From assembly GCF_023074185.1 (NCBI RefSeq), contig NZ_JADPKY010000095.1, positions 1-64,000 of the forward strand: a stretch of 64,000 nt of DNA, written 5' to 3'. Made by a program: the position numbers and the translations under genes. Source of the stretch: Bradyrhizobium sp. 132 (lineage in GTDB: Bacteria; Pseudomonadota; Alphaproteobacteria; Rhizobiales; Xanthobacteraceae). Of this stretch, positions 43,524-52,540 are shown piece by piece; position 1 is the first letter of the stretch; each line of letters starts with the position of its first letter. Below the pieces are notes generated by a model. That model had not been told where the DNA came from. It made no database searches and worked only from the letters and a program-made list of their open reading frames with translations.

Positions 43524-44465
43524 TTGTCCGACACGCCTTACCCGATCGACCTCGACAGCATTCGCGGCGCGTTTCCGCCGGGCATCGAGGCACCATCCCT
43601 TTTGGTCGACTTCGCCGGCTGGCTGAAGGGGCGCCCCTGGGGCAGCGTCGGCGGCTTCTCGCTGCAAGGCCAGTTTTCCGATCAGGCGCCGATCTTCGAC
43701 GGCAGTCCCTTGCGCGACAGGTTTTCGCTGTTCATGCGGCTGCCGGATGGCTCGGCCGTCGGCGGCTGGTATGGCGCGGGTCTTGACCGCGACAATCCGC
43801 CGATCGTGGGGCTTGGCTCCGAGGGCAACCACGAGCTGCTGGCGCCGAGCCTCGATGGCCTGCTCGCAAAACTGACATCGCAGCAATTCGACAAGGCGTG
43901 GCACGATCTGCTGCCGCATGACGAGGTCGAATGCCAGACGGTCGAACTCGCGCAGTGGCTCGCCGGACGGCCGACCGGGGAGGCGGCGGCGCCCGATGAC
44001 AATTCGTCGGAGCTGCCCGACTTTCGCGGCTTCGTGGAAAAATGGAGCCGGGATCGCGAAGACTACTGGGCCAATCATCGCTTGATGGCCGAGCTCGGCT
44101 GGCGCCTCGCCGCGCATCTGCCTAGGGACAAGAAACCCTGGCACAAGACGAACTTCGAGATCGCGATCGTCGGCAAACAATACGAGGCGCGCGTCCTGAC
44201 GCGCGGGCCGCAGCCGTTCGAGGAAGCCGGCTCGATTGAATCCCTGCTGCGCGATCTGCGGGAGGAGATGCGCCGCGCGCAGCCCGAGCTCGGGCTGTGG
44301 CACGCCATGAAATTTGGACTCTATGCCGACGGCCGGGTCATGCCGAACTTCGAATACGATGTGCGCCCGAGCATCGACGGCGAGCCTGCGAAGCTGTCCG
44401 AGGCGCAGGCTGATCTTGCGCGCGCACCGCGGCCGGAGCGCTGGGTGCCGAAATGGTTGGCGTGA
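43524..44465 (+). CDS. SUKH/YezG-like immunity-type protein, unknown
   Basis: The TTG at 43524 (TTG TCC GAC ACG) is the only reasonable start, and no clear ribosome binding site is seen. The 313 residues look like two fused modules. The first (about 1-125) has SLLVDFAGWLKGRPWGSVGG, a FMRLPDGSAVGGWY strand and a GNHELLAPSLDGLLAKL helix that recall SMI1/KNR4 (SUKH) proteins. The second (about 170-313) ends with KFGLYADGRVMPNFEYDV and RAPRPERWVPKWLA, as in YezG-like immunity proteins. No toxin gene is nearby, so immunity is only an analogy. Confidence 0.55.
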   Translation: MSDTPYPIDLDSIRGAFPPGIEAPSLLVDFAGWLKGRPWGSVGGFSLQGQFSDQAPIFDGSPLRDRFSLFMRLPDGSAVGGWYGAGLDRDNPPIVGLGSEGNHELLAPSLDGLLAKLTSQQFDKAWHDLLPHDEVECQTVELAQWLAGRPTGEAAAPDDNSSELPDFRGFVEKWSRDREDYWANHRLMAELGWRLAAHLPRDKKPWHKTNFEIAIVGKQYEARVLTRGPQPFEEAGSIESLLRDLREEMRRAQPELGLWHAMKFGLYADGRVMPNFEYDVRPSIDGEPAKLSEAQADLARAPRPERWVPKWLA

Positions 44466-44475
44466 CGAAGCGCCG

Positions 44476-45801
44476 TCAGAACCCCGCGACGCTGCCGTGC
44501 AGGTCGTATTGGTCGGCGCGCTCGATCTTCGCGGTGACGATCTCGCCAACGCGCAAGGGGCGGCGGCTCGACAGGTAAACCGCGCCGTCGATCTCGGGCG
44601 CATCGGCCTTGGAGCGGCCTTTCGAAACAGTCGGACCGACCTCATCGATGATGATCTGCTGGCGCGTGCCGACCTTGCGCTTCAGCCTGCGCGCAGAGAT
44701 TTTCTGCTGGCGGGCCATCAGCGCGTTGTAGCGCTCCTGCTTGATCTCTTCCGCAATAGGATTCCCGATCGCGTTCGACGTTGCGCCTGCGACCGGCTCG
44801 TACTTGAAGCAGCCGAGCCGATCAATCTCGGCCTCGTCGAGCCAGTCGAGCAGATAGGCGAAATCGGCATCGGTCTCGCCGGGGAAGCCGACGATGAAGG
44901 TCGAGCGCAGGGCGAGATCGGGGCACTCTTCGCGCCAGCGCTTGATCCGCGCCAGCGTCTTGTCCTGCGCAGCCGGGCGCTTCATCGCCTTCAGCACCTC
45001 GGGGCTTGCATGCTGGAACGGGATGTCGAGATAGGGCAGCACCTTGCCCTCATTCATCAAGGCAATGACCTCGTCGACATGCGGATAGGGATAGACATAT
45101 TGCAGCCGAACCCAGGCGCCGAATTCGCCGAGCTCGCGCGCGAGATCGAGGAATCTGGCGCGGACCTGGCGATCCTTCCACGGGCTCTCGGCATATTTCA
45201 GATCGACGCCATAGGCCGAGGTGTCCTGCGAGATCACCAGCAGCTCTTTCACGCCGGCACTGACCAGGCGTTCGGCCTCGCGCAGCACGTCATTGGCCGG
45301 ACGAGAGACGAGATCGCCGCGCAGCTTCGGAATGATGCAGAAGGTGCAGCGGTTGTTGCAGCCCTCGGAGATCTTCAGATACGCGTAGTGGCGCGGCGTC
45401 AGCTTGATGCCCTGCGGCGGCACCAGATCGAGATGCGCATTGTGCGCCGGTGGCAGTGCGCGGTGCACGGCGTCGAGCACGCTCTCATATTGCTGCGGGC
45501 CGGTGATGGAGAGCACACCGGGATAGGCCTGCTCGATCTGCTCGGGTTCGGCGCCCATGCAACCCGTCACGATTACCTTGCCGTTCTCGGCCATGGCCTC
45601 GCCGATCGCCGAGAGCGATTCCTGCTTGGCGCTGTCGAGGAAGCCACAGGTGTTAACGATGACGATGTCGGCCCCGTCATGCTTGCGGGCGAGCTCGTAG
45701 CCCTCGGCGCGCAGGCGCGTGATGATACGCTCGGAATCCACCAAAGCCTTGGGACACCCGAGCGACACGAAGCTGACCTTGGGCGCAGCCGTCTGATCCA
45801 T
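44476..45801 (-). CDS. rimO: Ribosomal protein S12 methylthiotransferase RimO
   Basis: The ATG at 45801 gives 441 residues. The N-terminal MTTase domain has its three cysteines (SLGCPK, NTCGFL, TGCMG). The radical-SAM core shows C-x3-C-x2-C in EGCNNRCTFCIIPKLRGDL. The middle has QYVYPYPHVDEV and DIPFQHASPEVLKAMKRP, and a C-terminal TRAM domain ends the protein. It methylthiolates an aspartate of ribosomal protein S12. It stands alone, with its stop ten bases from the 3' end of the preceding plus-strand gene. Confidence 0.96.
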   Translation of the reverse strand: MDQTAAPKVSFVSLGCPKALVDSERIITRLRAEGYELARKHDGADIVIVNTCGFLDSAKQESLSAIGEAMAENGKVIVTGCMGAEPEQIEQAYPGVLSITGPQQYESVLDAVHRALPPAHNAHLDLVPPQGIKLTPRHYAYLKISEGCNNRCTFCIIPKLRGDLVSRPANDVLREAERLVSAGVKELLVISQDTSAYGVDLKYAESPWKDRQVRARFLDLARELGEFGAWVRLQYVYPYPHVDEVIALMNEGKVLPYLDIPFQHASPEVLKAMKRPAAQDKTLARIKRWREECPDLALRSTFIVGFPGETDADFAYLLDWLDEAEIDRLGCFKYEPVAGATSNAIGNPIAEEIKQERYNALMARQQKISARRLKRKVGTRQQIIIDEVGPTVSKGRSKADAPEIDGAVYLSSRRPLRVGEIVTAKIERADQYDLHGSVAGF

Positions 45802-45912
45802 ATCCAAATCTGCCTGATTGACGGGCCTGAGCTAGTCCCAATTGCCCATAATTACAACCCTTTGCAGGGCCCTCCGGCGTGCTATGGGTGAATCACCCGC
45901 CGTGAGTGAGCT

Positions 45913-46503
45913 ATGAGCGCCGAACAGTCACCCAAAATCGTGATCGTCGACGAAAGCCCGATCCGGGCTGCGATCCTCGAAGAAGGGTTGCGGGAGGCCG
46001 GATTCACGCAGATCGTCCATATCCGTGAAATGCAGAGCCTGCTCGCCCGTATTTATGCGGTCGACCCCGACATCATCGTGATTGATCTCGAAAATCCCAG
46101 CCGCGACGTGCTGGAGGCGATGTTCCAGGTCAGCCGCGCCGTGAAGCGGCCGATCGCGATGTTCGTGGATCAGAGCGATTCATCCTCGATCCAGGCGTCC
46201 GTGGAAGCGGGGGTCTCCGCCTACATCGTCGACGGGTTGAAGAAGGAACGCATCAAGCCGATCCTCGACCTTTGCGTGTCCCGCTTCAATGCTTTCGCAA
46301 AACTCCAGGAGGAGCTGGAGCGCACCAAGTCGCAGCTCGAGGATCGTAAGATCATCGAAAAGGCCAAGGGCATCCTGATGAAGGTGAAGGGCCTCACCGA
46401 GGACGAGGCCTATGTGCTGCTGCGCTCCACTGCGATGCGCGAGAAGAAGAAAATCGGCGAGATCGCGCAGTCGATCATCACCGCGTCGGAGATGCTGAAA
46501 TGA
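45913..46503 (+). CDS. nasT: NasT-type ANTAR response regulator
   Basis: The 196 residues have a receiver-like domain (KIVIVDESPIRAAILEEGLR; PDIIVIDLENPSRDVLEAM) and a C-terminal ANTAR RNA-binding domain at about 125-190 (LEDRKIIEKAKGILMKVKG, YVLLRSTAMREKKKIGEIA). NasT binds leader hairpins and prevents early termination of nitrate/nitrite assimilation transcripts; without nitrate it is held by NasS. Its stop overlaps the nasS start (ATGA), as usual for this pair. In Bradyrhizobium NasST is also known to affect denitrification genes. Confidence 0.93.
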   Translation: MSAEQSPKIVIVDESPIRAAILEEGLREAGFTQIVHIREMQSLLARIYAVDPDIIVIDLENPSRDVLEAMFQVSRAVKRPIAMFVDQSDSSSIQASVEAGVSAYIVDGLKKERIKPILDLCVSRFNAFAKLQEELERTKSQLEDRKIIEKAKGILMKVKGLTEDEAYVLLRSTAMREKKKIGEIAQSIITASEMLK

Positions 46504-47663
46504 CCGCTCCTCTCCGCATCGGGTTCATTCCGCTGGTCGATGCCGCAGCGCTGATCATTGCCGTCGACAAGGGCTTCGCCGCGGCCGAAGGGCTTGAGGT
46601 CGAGCTGGTGCGCGAGGTCTCCTGGTCCAACGTCCGCGACAAACTCAATATCGGCCTGTTCGATGCCGCGCATCTCTTGGCGCCGGTCGCAATCGCATCC
46701 TCGCTCGGGCTCGGTCACGTCAAGGTGCCGATCGCGGCGCCCTTCAATCTCGGCATCAACGGCAACGCGATCACGGTGTCGCCGGCGCTTCATGCGGCGC
46801 TGATGGAGGAGATCGACGGCGATCGCTTCGATCCGCTCGCTACGGCAAAAGCGTTGGCACGCGTCGTCGCCAAACGGCGCAAGGCGGGGGCCGATCCGTT
46901 GACCTTCGGCATGACCTTCCCGTTCTCCACCCACAATTACCAATTGCGGTTCTGGATGGCGGCGGCCGGCGTCGATCCCGACGAGGATGTGCGCCTCGTA
47001 GTGCTGCCGCCGCCCTACATGGTCGACAGTCTTGCCAACGGCCACGTCGATGCGTTCTGCGTCGGCGCGCCCTGGAATTCGATCGCGGTCGATCTCGGCA
47101 TCGGCCATATCCTGCATTTCGTCTCCGACATCCTCGCCCACGCGGCGGAGAAGGTGCTGGCAGTTCGCCAGGTCTGGGCCGACAAGCATCCCGACGTGGT
47201 CGCTAGCCTCGTGCGCGCCGCGGTGAAGGCGGCCGAGTTCATCGAGCATCCGGAAAACCGAACCGAAGCGGCGCGGATCCTGGCGCAGCCCGAGCGGATA
47301 GGCGTCGATGCCGAAGTCATCCAGCGCACCCTCACGGGACGCCTCAAGATTTCGCCGGACGGCACCTTTCGCGAGAGTGGCAGCTACCTTCTGGTGGGAC
47401 GCGAAGAGGCAGGGCGCCCCGATCCGGTCCAGGCCGCCTGGCTCTATGCGCAGATGGTGCGCTGGGGACAGACGGCGTTGAGTTCGGACGGCGTCAAGAC
47501 AGCGATGGCGGTGTTCAGGCCCGACCTCTACGACGGCGCCCTCGGCCAACGGCCGTCTACCCAAGCCCCCGCGGCATTCGGCGCATTTGCCGGCCCCGCT
47601 TTTGATGCCGCGGATATTCGGGGGCATCTTGCGGCCTTCGAGGTGGGCCGCTGGAAGGCCTGA
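46500..47663 (+). CDS. nasS: NasS-type nitrate sensor (NrtA-like, cytoplasmic)
   Basis: A 387-residue relative of the NrtA/CmpA solute-binding proteins (LRIGFIPLVDAAALIIAVDK, LNIGLFDAAHLLAPVAIASS, VDAFCVGAPWNSIAVD) that lacks any signal peptide, since it begins MTAPLRIGF. This fits NasS, the cytoplasmic nitrate/nitrite sensor that sequesters NasT until the ligand binds. It is coupled to nasT by ATGA overlap, and nirA follows after a 327-base regulatory gap. Confidence 0.92.
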   Translation: MTAPLRIGFIPLVDAAALIIAVDKGFAAAEGLEVELVREVSWSNVRDKLNIGLFDAAHLLAPVAIASSLGLGHVKVPIAAPFNLGINGNAITVSPALHAALMEEIDGDRFDPLATAKALARVVAKRRKAGADPLTFGMTFPFSTHNYQLRFWMAAAGVDPDEDVRLVVLPPPYMVDSLANGHVDAFCVGAPWNSIAVDLGIGHILHFVSDILAHAAEKVLAVRQVWADKHPDVVASLVRAAVKAAEFIEHPENRTEAARILAQPERIGVDAEVIQRTLTGRLKISPDGTFRESGSYLLVGREEAGRPDPVQAAWLYAQMVRWGQTALSSDGVKTAMAVFRPDLYDGALGQRPSTQAPAAFGAFAGPAFDAADIRGHLAAFEVGRWKA

Positions 47664-47806
47664 TTCGCGGTTGCATTGTTTTTGGGCGTTGGAGGTCAGC
47701 GTCTAAATTTTAGGCCGACTGCTCGAATTTCATGAATTCCAGGGCCGGGGGTTCCCCAGGGCGCGCCTAATCATCTGATATTGCACCAAATTTCATTTCA
47801 TCAAAG

Positions 47807-47823
47807 CTGGCACGCAACTTGAA
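47807..47823 (+). promoter_or_regulatory. Sigma-54-like promoter of nirA
   Basis: CTGGCACGCAACTTGAA matches the -24/-12 consensus (TGGCACG-N4-TTGCA) except that the -12 GC reads GA. TTGCACC at 47781-47787 could be half of an NtrC site. The start of transcription would fall near 47833, leaving a leader of about 155 bases. Confidence 0.55.
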
Positions 47824-47833
47824 TGTTGCAGTG

Positions 47834-47990
47834 CGGCCAGCCTGTCACAGGTGCCTGCTGAGCCAGTCCCGCAGCAACGAAGCTGATCGGACCGTTGGGT
47901 GCAGAGCCGGCTCTCGAGCCAGCCGAGTTCCTCGCGGGTCGTGCACTTTCCGTCGACACCCAGGTGGCCGCAGGAGCTTCGTTACTGACC
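47834..47990 (+). promoter_or_regulatory. nirA leader, possible NasT target
   Basis: The leader contains several potential stems: CCTG-TCA-CAGG near 47847-47857, CAACG...CGTTG near 47875-47900, and a GGCTC/GAGCC palindrome near 47910-47921. NasT acts on paired hairpins in such leaders, so regulation here is expected by context; I could not confirm the hexaloop consensus by eye. Confidence 0.35.
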
Positions 47991-49769
47991 ATGAAAATCG
48001 ACACCGTCTCAGTCGACTTTACCGACGACCAGAAACGCTATCTCGAAGGCTTCACGAGCGGTTTGCAGATCAGCCGGGCCGGCCGCGGTCTCGGCGGCGC
48101 CGGCAAGGCGAGCCCCGAACCGAGCGGCCCCGATGCCGTGCACATCAAGGCGCAGGACAAGGTCATCGCCGCGGGCAAGAAGCTCGCCGACCAGGAGAAG
48201 ATCAAGCGCGACGAGCATCCCTTCGATGCTTATCCGCGTCTCCGCCAGCAGGCGCTCGACAATACGCCGCCACACCCGGCAGACAATTTCCGCTGGCGCT
48301 ATTACGGCATCTTCTACGTCGCGCCGACGCAGGACTCCTACATGTGCCGTTTGCGGATTCCGAACGGCATCATGAAGCACTGGCAGCTGTCCGGCCTTGC
48401 CGATCTCGCCGATGAAACGTGCGGGCCCTACAGCCACGTCACGACGCGCGCCAATCTCCAGCTTCGCGAAATCCCGCCGAAGAACGCCGTGAAGCTGATC
48501 GAGGGCGTTCAGGACCTCGGCCTGTGCTCGCGCGGCTCAGGCGCCGACAACATCCGCAATGTGACGGGGACACCGACGGCGGGCATCGATCCGCAGGAGC
48601 TGATCGATACGCGGCCTTATGCGCGCGAGTGGCACTACCACATCCTGAACGATCGCTCGCTGTACGGCTTGCCGCGCAAGTTCAACGTCGCCTTCGACGG
48701 TGCCGGCAGGATCGCCGTGCTCGAGGAGACCAACGACATCGCATTCACGGCCTTTGAAGTGAAGGACGGTTTCGGCGTCGAGCCCGGAGTCTGGTTCCGC
48801 CTCGGCCTTGGCGGCATCACCGGGCATAAGGATTTCGCCAAATATTCCGGCATCGTCGTCAAGCCTGAAGAAGCCACGGCCGTTGCCGACACCATCGTGC
48901 GCATATTCATCGAGCACGGCGACCGCACCAACCGCAACAAGGCGCGGCTGAAATACGTGCTCGATGCCATGGGCCATGACGGCTTTCTCAAGCTGGTCGA
49001 GGAGCGGCTGAAGAAGCCGTTTACGCGCGTGCCGGAAGAGGCGTTTCTCCCGCGGCCGGCCGCGGACCGCATGGCGCATATCGGCGTACACAAGCAGAAG
49101 CAGGGCGGTTTGAACTGGATCGGCGTGTCGCTGCCGCTCGGCAAGATCAGCTGCGATCAGATGCGGAGCCTCGCCAAGGTGGCGCAGGACCTCGGTGACG
49201 GCGATATCCGCCTGACGGTTTGGCAGAACCTGCTGATATCAGGGGTGCGCGACGAGAATGTCGAGCTCGCCGTCGCGGCGATCAAGCAGATCGGGCTCGC
49301 GGTCGAAGCCTCGCACATCCGCGCCGGCCTGATCGCCTGCACCGGCAATGCCGGCTGCCGCTTTGCCGCGGCGAATACCAAGCGCCACGCCGCCGAGATC
49401 GGCGACTGGTGCGAGCCGCGCGTTGAGATGGACAAGCCGGTCAACATCCACGTCACCGGCTGCCACCATTCCTGCGCGCAGCATTACATCAGCGACATCG
49501 GCCTGATCGGAGCACGCGTGCCGGTGAACGAGGAGGACACGGTCGAGGGCTATCATCTCTTCACCGGCGGCGGGTTTGGCCCCGATGCCGACGTCGGGCA
49601 GGAGATCTATCACGACCTCAAGGCCGAAGACGCACCGAAGACGATCGAAGGGCTGCTCAAGGCCTATATCGCCCATCGCTCGTCTCCCGACGAAACGTTC
49701 CTGTCCTTTGCGCGCCGCCACGACGGCGAGACGCTGCGCAAGCTTGCCGATGCCGAGATGTCTTCATGA
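47991..49769 (+). CDS. nirA: Assimilatory nitrite reductase, siroheme / 4Fe-4S
   Basis: From the ATG at 47991 the protein has 592 residues; AGGAG lies 15 bases upstream. It shows two repeated ferredoxin-like halves of the nitrite/sulfite reductase family (RLRIPNGIMKHWQLSGLADL, YSHVTTRANLQLREIP; later LNWIGVSLPLGKISCDQM). The cluster and siroheme ligands are CTGNAGC (C-x5-C) and TGCHHSCAQHY (C-x3-C). It reduces nitrite to ammonium in the cytoplasm. Sulfite reductase is the main alternative, but nasT-nasS upstream favours nitrite. Its stop overlaps the next gene by ATGA. Confidence 0.9.
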   Translation: MKIDTVSVDFTDDQKRYLEGFTSGLQISRAGRGLGGAGKASPEPSGPDAVHIKAQDKVIAAGKKLADQEKIKRDEHPFDAYPRLRQQALDNTPPHPADNFRWRYYGIFYVAPTQDSYMCRLRIPNGIMKHWQLSGLADLADETCGPYSHVTTRANLQLREIPPKNAVKLIEGVQDLGLCSRGSGADNIRNVTGTPTAGIDPQELIDTRPYAREWHYHILNDRSLYGLPRKFNVAFDGAGRIAVLEETNDIAFTAFEVKDGFGVEPGVWFRLGLGGITGHKDFAKYSGIVVKPEEATAVADTIVRIFIEHGDRTNRNKARLKYVLDAMGHDGFLKLVEERLKKPFTRVPEEAFLPRPAADRMAHIGVHKQKQGGLNWIGVSLPLGKISCDQMRSLAKVAQDLGDGDIRLTVWQNLLISGVRDENVELAVAAIKQIGLAVEASHIRAGLIACTGNAGCRFAAANTKRHAAEIGDWCEPRVEMDKPVNIHVTGCHHSCAQHYISDIGLIGARVPVNEEDTVEGYHLFTGGGFGPDADVGQEIYHDLKAEDAPKTIEGLLKAYIAHRSSPDETFLSFARRHDGETLRKLADAEMSS

Positions 49770-51379
49770 ACCAGATCAGCCCTCCGCCGAAACTCGACAT
49801 CATTCCCACGAGCGCTCCGTTCTCCGACGCGCAACGCTCCTGGCTGAACGGCTTCTTTGCCGGGCTTCTGTCGCCCGATGCAGCAGCGCCGCTGTCGGCC
49901 GAGCAGGGCGCCGCCGTGTTGCAAGGCGCAGCCGGTGACGGCGACGACGGCGAATCTCCGTGGCATGACCAGACCATGCCGATCGCGGATCGGATGAAAC
50001 TCGCCGAGGGCCGTCCCGTGCGCCGCAAGATGATGGCGGCGATGGCGCAGCAGGATTGCGGCCAGTGCGGCTACAATTGCCACGACTATTCGGAGGCGAT
50101 CGCGGGCCGCAGTGAAGCGCGGCTCAACCTTTGCGTCCCCGGCGGCAAGGAAACCGCGCGGATGCTGAAGTCGCTGTACGAAGAGCTGGACAAGACGCCG
50201 ATGGCCAAGGCGTCCGACAAGCAAGACGCGGTGGCAGCCCCCGCCGTGACCGTGACGATCGCCGAGCCCGGCCGCTCACGCGACAACCCTGTTGCGGCGA
50301 CCTTCCTGTCTCGTCGTCTTCTCAACAAGGGAAAGTCGGAGAAGGAAACCTATCACGTCGAGTTCGATCTCTCCGAGAGCAAGCTCGACTATACCGTCGG
50401 CGACAGCTTTGGCGTGTTTGCGCGCAACGAGGTCGGCCTCGTCGACCAGATCATCGCGTTGCTCGGCGCCTCTCACACCACGAAGGTCAATGGCAAGACG
50501 TTGCGCGAGGTGCTGATCGACGACGTCTCGTTGTCGCCGGCGCCCGACACGCTGTTCGAGCTGCTTTCCTTCATCACCGGGGGCGCGCAACGCGAGAAGG
50601 CGCGGGCGCTGGCGCAGGGCGAGGATCCCGACGGCGATGCCGCTACGCTCGACGTCATGGCGGCGCTGCAGAAGTTTTCGGGCACGCGTCCGCACCCCGA
50701 GGCCTTCGTCGAGGCGCTGGAGCCACTCCAGCCGCGGCTCTATTCGATCTCCTCGTCGCACAATGCAACGCCCGGGAAGCTGTCGCTGACGGTGGACTCC
50801 GTGCGTTACGTGATCGGCAAACGCAAGCGCATCGGTGTCGCCTCGACCTTCCTCGGCGAGCGCATCGGCGAGGGCGAGAAGCTCAAGGTCTATGTGCAAA
50901 AGGCGCACGGCTTCGGCTTGCCGCAGGATCCGAAGACGCCGGTCATCATGATCGGTCCCGGCACCGGCATAGCGCCGTTCCGCGCCTTCCTGTTCGATCG
51001 CAAGGCGACCGGTGCGCCCGGCAAGAACTGGTTGTTCTTTGGCCATCAGCGCAGCGATTGCGACTTCTTCTACCAGGAGGAGCTCAACGCGATGAAGACC
51101 TCCGGTCTGCTCACGCGCATGTCGCTCGCCTGGTCGCGCGACGGCGAGAAGAAGTTCTACGTGCAGGACCGCATGCGCGAGGTCGGCCGCGAGTTGTGGA
51201 CGTGGCTTGCCGAGGGCGCGCATCTCTACATCTGCGGCGATGCCAAGCGCATGGCCAAGGACGTCGAGCGCGCACTGGTCGACATCGTCGCCCAATTCGG
51301 AGCGCGTTCGACCGACGAAGCCGTCAGTTTTGTCGCCGAGCTCAAGAAGACCGGCCGCTTCCAGGCTGACGTGTACTAA
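49766..51379 (+). CDS. Fe-S / CysJ-type FAD-NADPH reductase, probable electron donor for NirA
   Basis: A 537-residue protein annotated in related genomes as sulfite reductase flavoprotein. It lacks the N-terminal flavodoxin domain. Instead residues about 97-127 read DCGQCGYNCHDYSEAI...NLCVPGG, four cysteines in the pattern of the RnfB-type 4Fe-4S domain. From about 165 follows the CysJ/P450-reductase half: PVAATFLSRRLLNKG, RLYSISSSH (FAD), and the NADPH part MIGPGTGIAPFRAFLFDR, FFGHQRSDCDFFY, LYICGDAKRMAKDV. Electrons would go NADPH to FAD to Fe-S to NirA. The gene is coupled to nirA by a four-base overlap. Confidence 0.88.
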   Translation: MNQISPPPKLDIIPTSAPFSDAQRSWLNGFFAGLLSPDAAAPLSAEQGAAVLQGAAGDGDDGESPWHDQTMPIADRMKLAEGRPVRRKMMAAMAQQDCGQCGYNCHDYSEAIAGRSEARLNLCVPGGKETARMLKSLYEELDKTPMAKASDKQDAVAAPAVTVTIAEPGRSRDNPVAATFLSRRLLNKGKSEKETYHVEFDLSESKLDYTVGDSFGVFARNEVGLVDQIIALLGASHTTKVNGKTLREVLIDDVSLSPAPDTLFELLSFITGGAQREKARALAQGEDPDGDAATLDVMAALQKFSGTRPHPEAFVEALEPLQPRLYSISSSHNATPGKLSLTVDSVRYVIGKRKRIGVASTFLGERIGEGEKLKVYVQKAHGFGLPQDPKTPVIMIGPGTGIAPFRAFLFDRKATGAPGKNWLFFGHQRSDCDFFYQEELNAMKTSGLLTRMSLAWSRDGEKKFYVQDRMREVGRELWTWLAEGAHLYICGDAKRMAKDVERALVDIVAQFGARSTDEAVSFVAELKKTGRFQADVY

Positions 51380-51584
51380 GGCGCGGCAAGGAGCACAGGC
51401 GGGCCGGTCGGTTCCGATCGCCTCGGACTTTAACGAATAAGATGCTCGGAACCCGCCCGCGAGGAGAATTTGCATCTTCGATTGGGCTTCTTAGGAGAAC
51501 CCGCATCGCTATTTCCGCGGGTGTCTTGCCCACCACCCGGATTGATCCTTCATAATCCCGCAAATGCGGCGTTGGAGATCGACC

Positions 51585-51737
51585 ATGCGCGAACTATCGG
51601 CGGAAGCCAGGCTGCACTTCTACGCGCGCTCGCTCTCGCGGCGGACCGCGGCGAGCATGCATCATGCTGCGATGTACAGCGCCTTCGCCGTCATCGCGGC
51701 CATCGTGTTCGGCACGCTCTCGGTACACCCGTTCTGA
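51585..51737 (+). CDS. Small single-TM protein, 50 aa
   Basis: GGAG at 51575-51578 precedes the ATG. The peptide opens MRELSAEARLHFYARSLSRR, a basic amphipathic head, and ends in a hydrophobic helix (YSAFAVIAAIVFGTLS). Its stop touches the 3' end of pxpA on the other strand. I take it as a real microprotein of unknown function, by composition and ribosome binding site. Confidence 0.55.
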   Translation: MRELSAEARLHFYARSLSRRTAASMHHAAMYSAFAVIAAIVFGTLSVHPF

Positions 51738-52508
51738 TCACGCCCCGCGCTTGAACGGCGCCACTTCGATTCCCGCATCCTTCAAGGCCTGACGCAGGCC
51801 GCGCGCGATGTCGACTGCTCCCGGCGTATCGCCGTGGATGCAGACCGTGTCGGTGCGCATCTTGATGACCTTGCCTGTCACCGAGACCACCGCGCCATCC
51901 TGCACCATGCGCACCACGCGATCGGCGATGGCCTTGGCGTCGTGCAGCACCGCGCCAGGCTTCTTGCGCGAGACGAGGTTGCCGTCGTCCTCATAGGCGC
52001 GATCGGCGAATACCTCGTGCACCATCGGCAGATTGGCGTCTTCGCCGGCCTTCACCAACTTCGAGTTGGCGAGCACGACGAAAATCAGGCCGGGATCGAC
52101 CGCCTTGATGCCGTCTGCGATCGCCTTCGCGGTCATGTCGTCCTCGCAGGCGACGTTGGAGAGCGCGCCATGCGCCTTCACATGCGTCACCTTGTGGCCG
52201 GCGGCCGTTGCGATCGCCTGCAACGCGCCGATCTGGTAGGCGACGAGGTTCTCGATCTCGGAGGCTTTTAGCCCCGCGATCGGATGCCGGCCAAAACCGT
52301 GCAGGTCGCGATAGCCGGGATGTGCGCCGACCGAGACGCCGCGCACCTTCGCAAGCTCGACTGTCCGGCGCATGATGTCGGGGTCGCCGGCGTGGAAGCC
52401 GCAGGCGACGTTGACCGAGCTCGCCAGTTCGATCATCGCAGCGTCGTTGCCCATCTCCCACGCGCCAAAACCTTCGCCGAGATCGCAATTGAGATCGATC
52501 GTCTTCAT
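51738..52508 (-). CDS. pxpA: 5-oxoprolinase subunit PxpA (LamB/YcsF family)
   Basis: The 256 residues start MKTIDLNCDLGEGFGAWEMG, with NVACGFHAGDPDIMRRTV, GVSVGAHPGYRDLHGFGR and VHGDTPGA-type end motifs of the LamB/YcsF family. With PxpB and PxpC it hydrolyses 5-oxoproline (pyroglutamate) to glutamate using ATP. It is the last gene of the minus-strand unit pxpB-pxpC-pxpA, with a 32-base gap after pxpC. Confidence 0.95.
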   Translation of the reverse strand: MKTIDLNCDLGEGFGAWEMGNDAAMIELASSVNVACGFHAGDPDIMRRTVELAKVRGVSVGAHPGYRDLHGFGRHPIAGLKASEIENLVAYQIGALQAIATAAGHKVTHVKAHGALSNVACEDDMTAKAIADGIKAVDPGLIFVVLANSKLVKAGEDANLPMVHEVFADRAYEDDGNLVSRKKPGAVLHDAKAIADRVVRMVQDGAVVSVTGKVIKMRTDTVCIHGDTPGAVDIARGLRQALKDAGIEVAPFKRGA

Positions 52509-52540
52509 GGGTAGCTCTCCGTCTCTGGTCTTCTTGTCGT

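Noticed and set aside
43120..43626. 168-codon plus-strand frame ahead of the immunity-like gene
   Set aside because: Arginine/serine-rich, no family, overlaps the start of a better-supported gene in another frame.
44314..45891. 525-codon plus-strand frame opposite rimO
   Set aside because: Shadow of rimO; no start context and no known domain.
46410..47627. 405-codon minus-strand frame opposite nasS
   Set aside because: Shadow of nasS; composition only, no motif.
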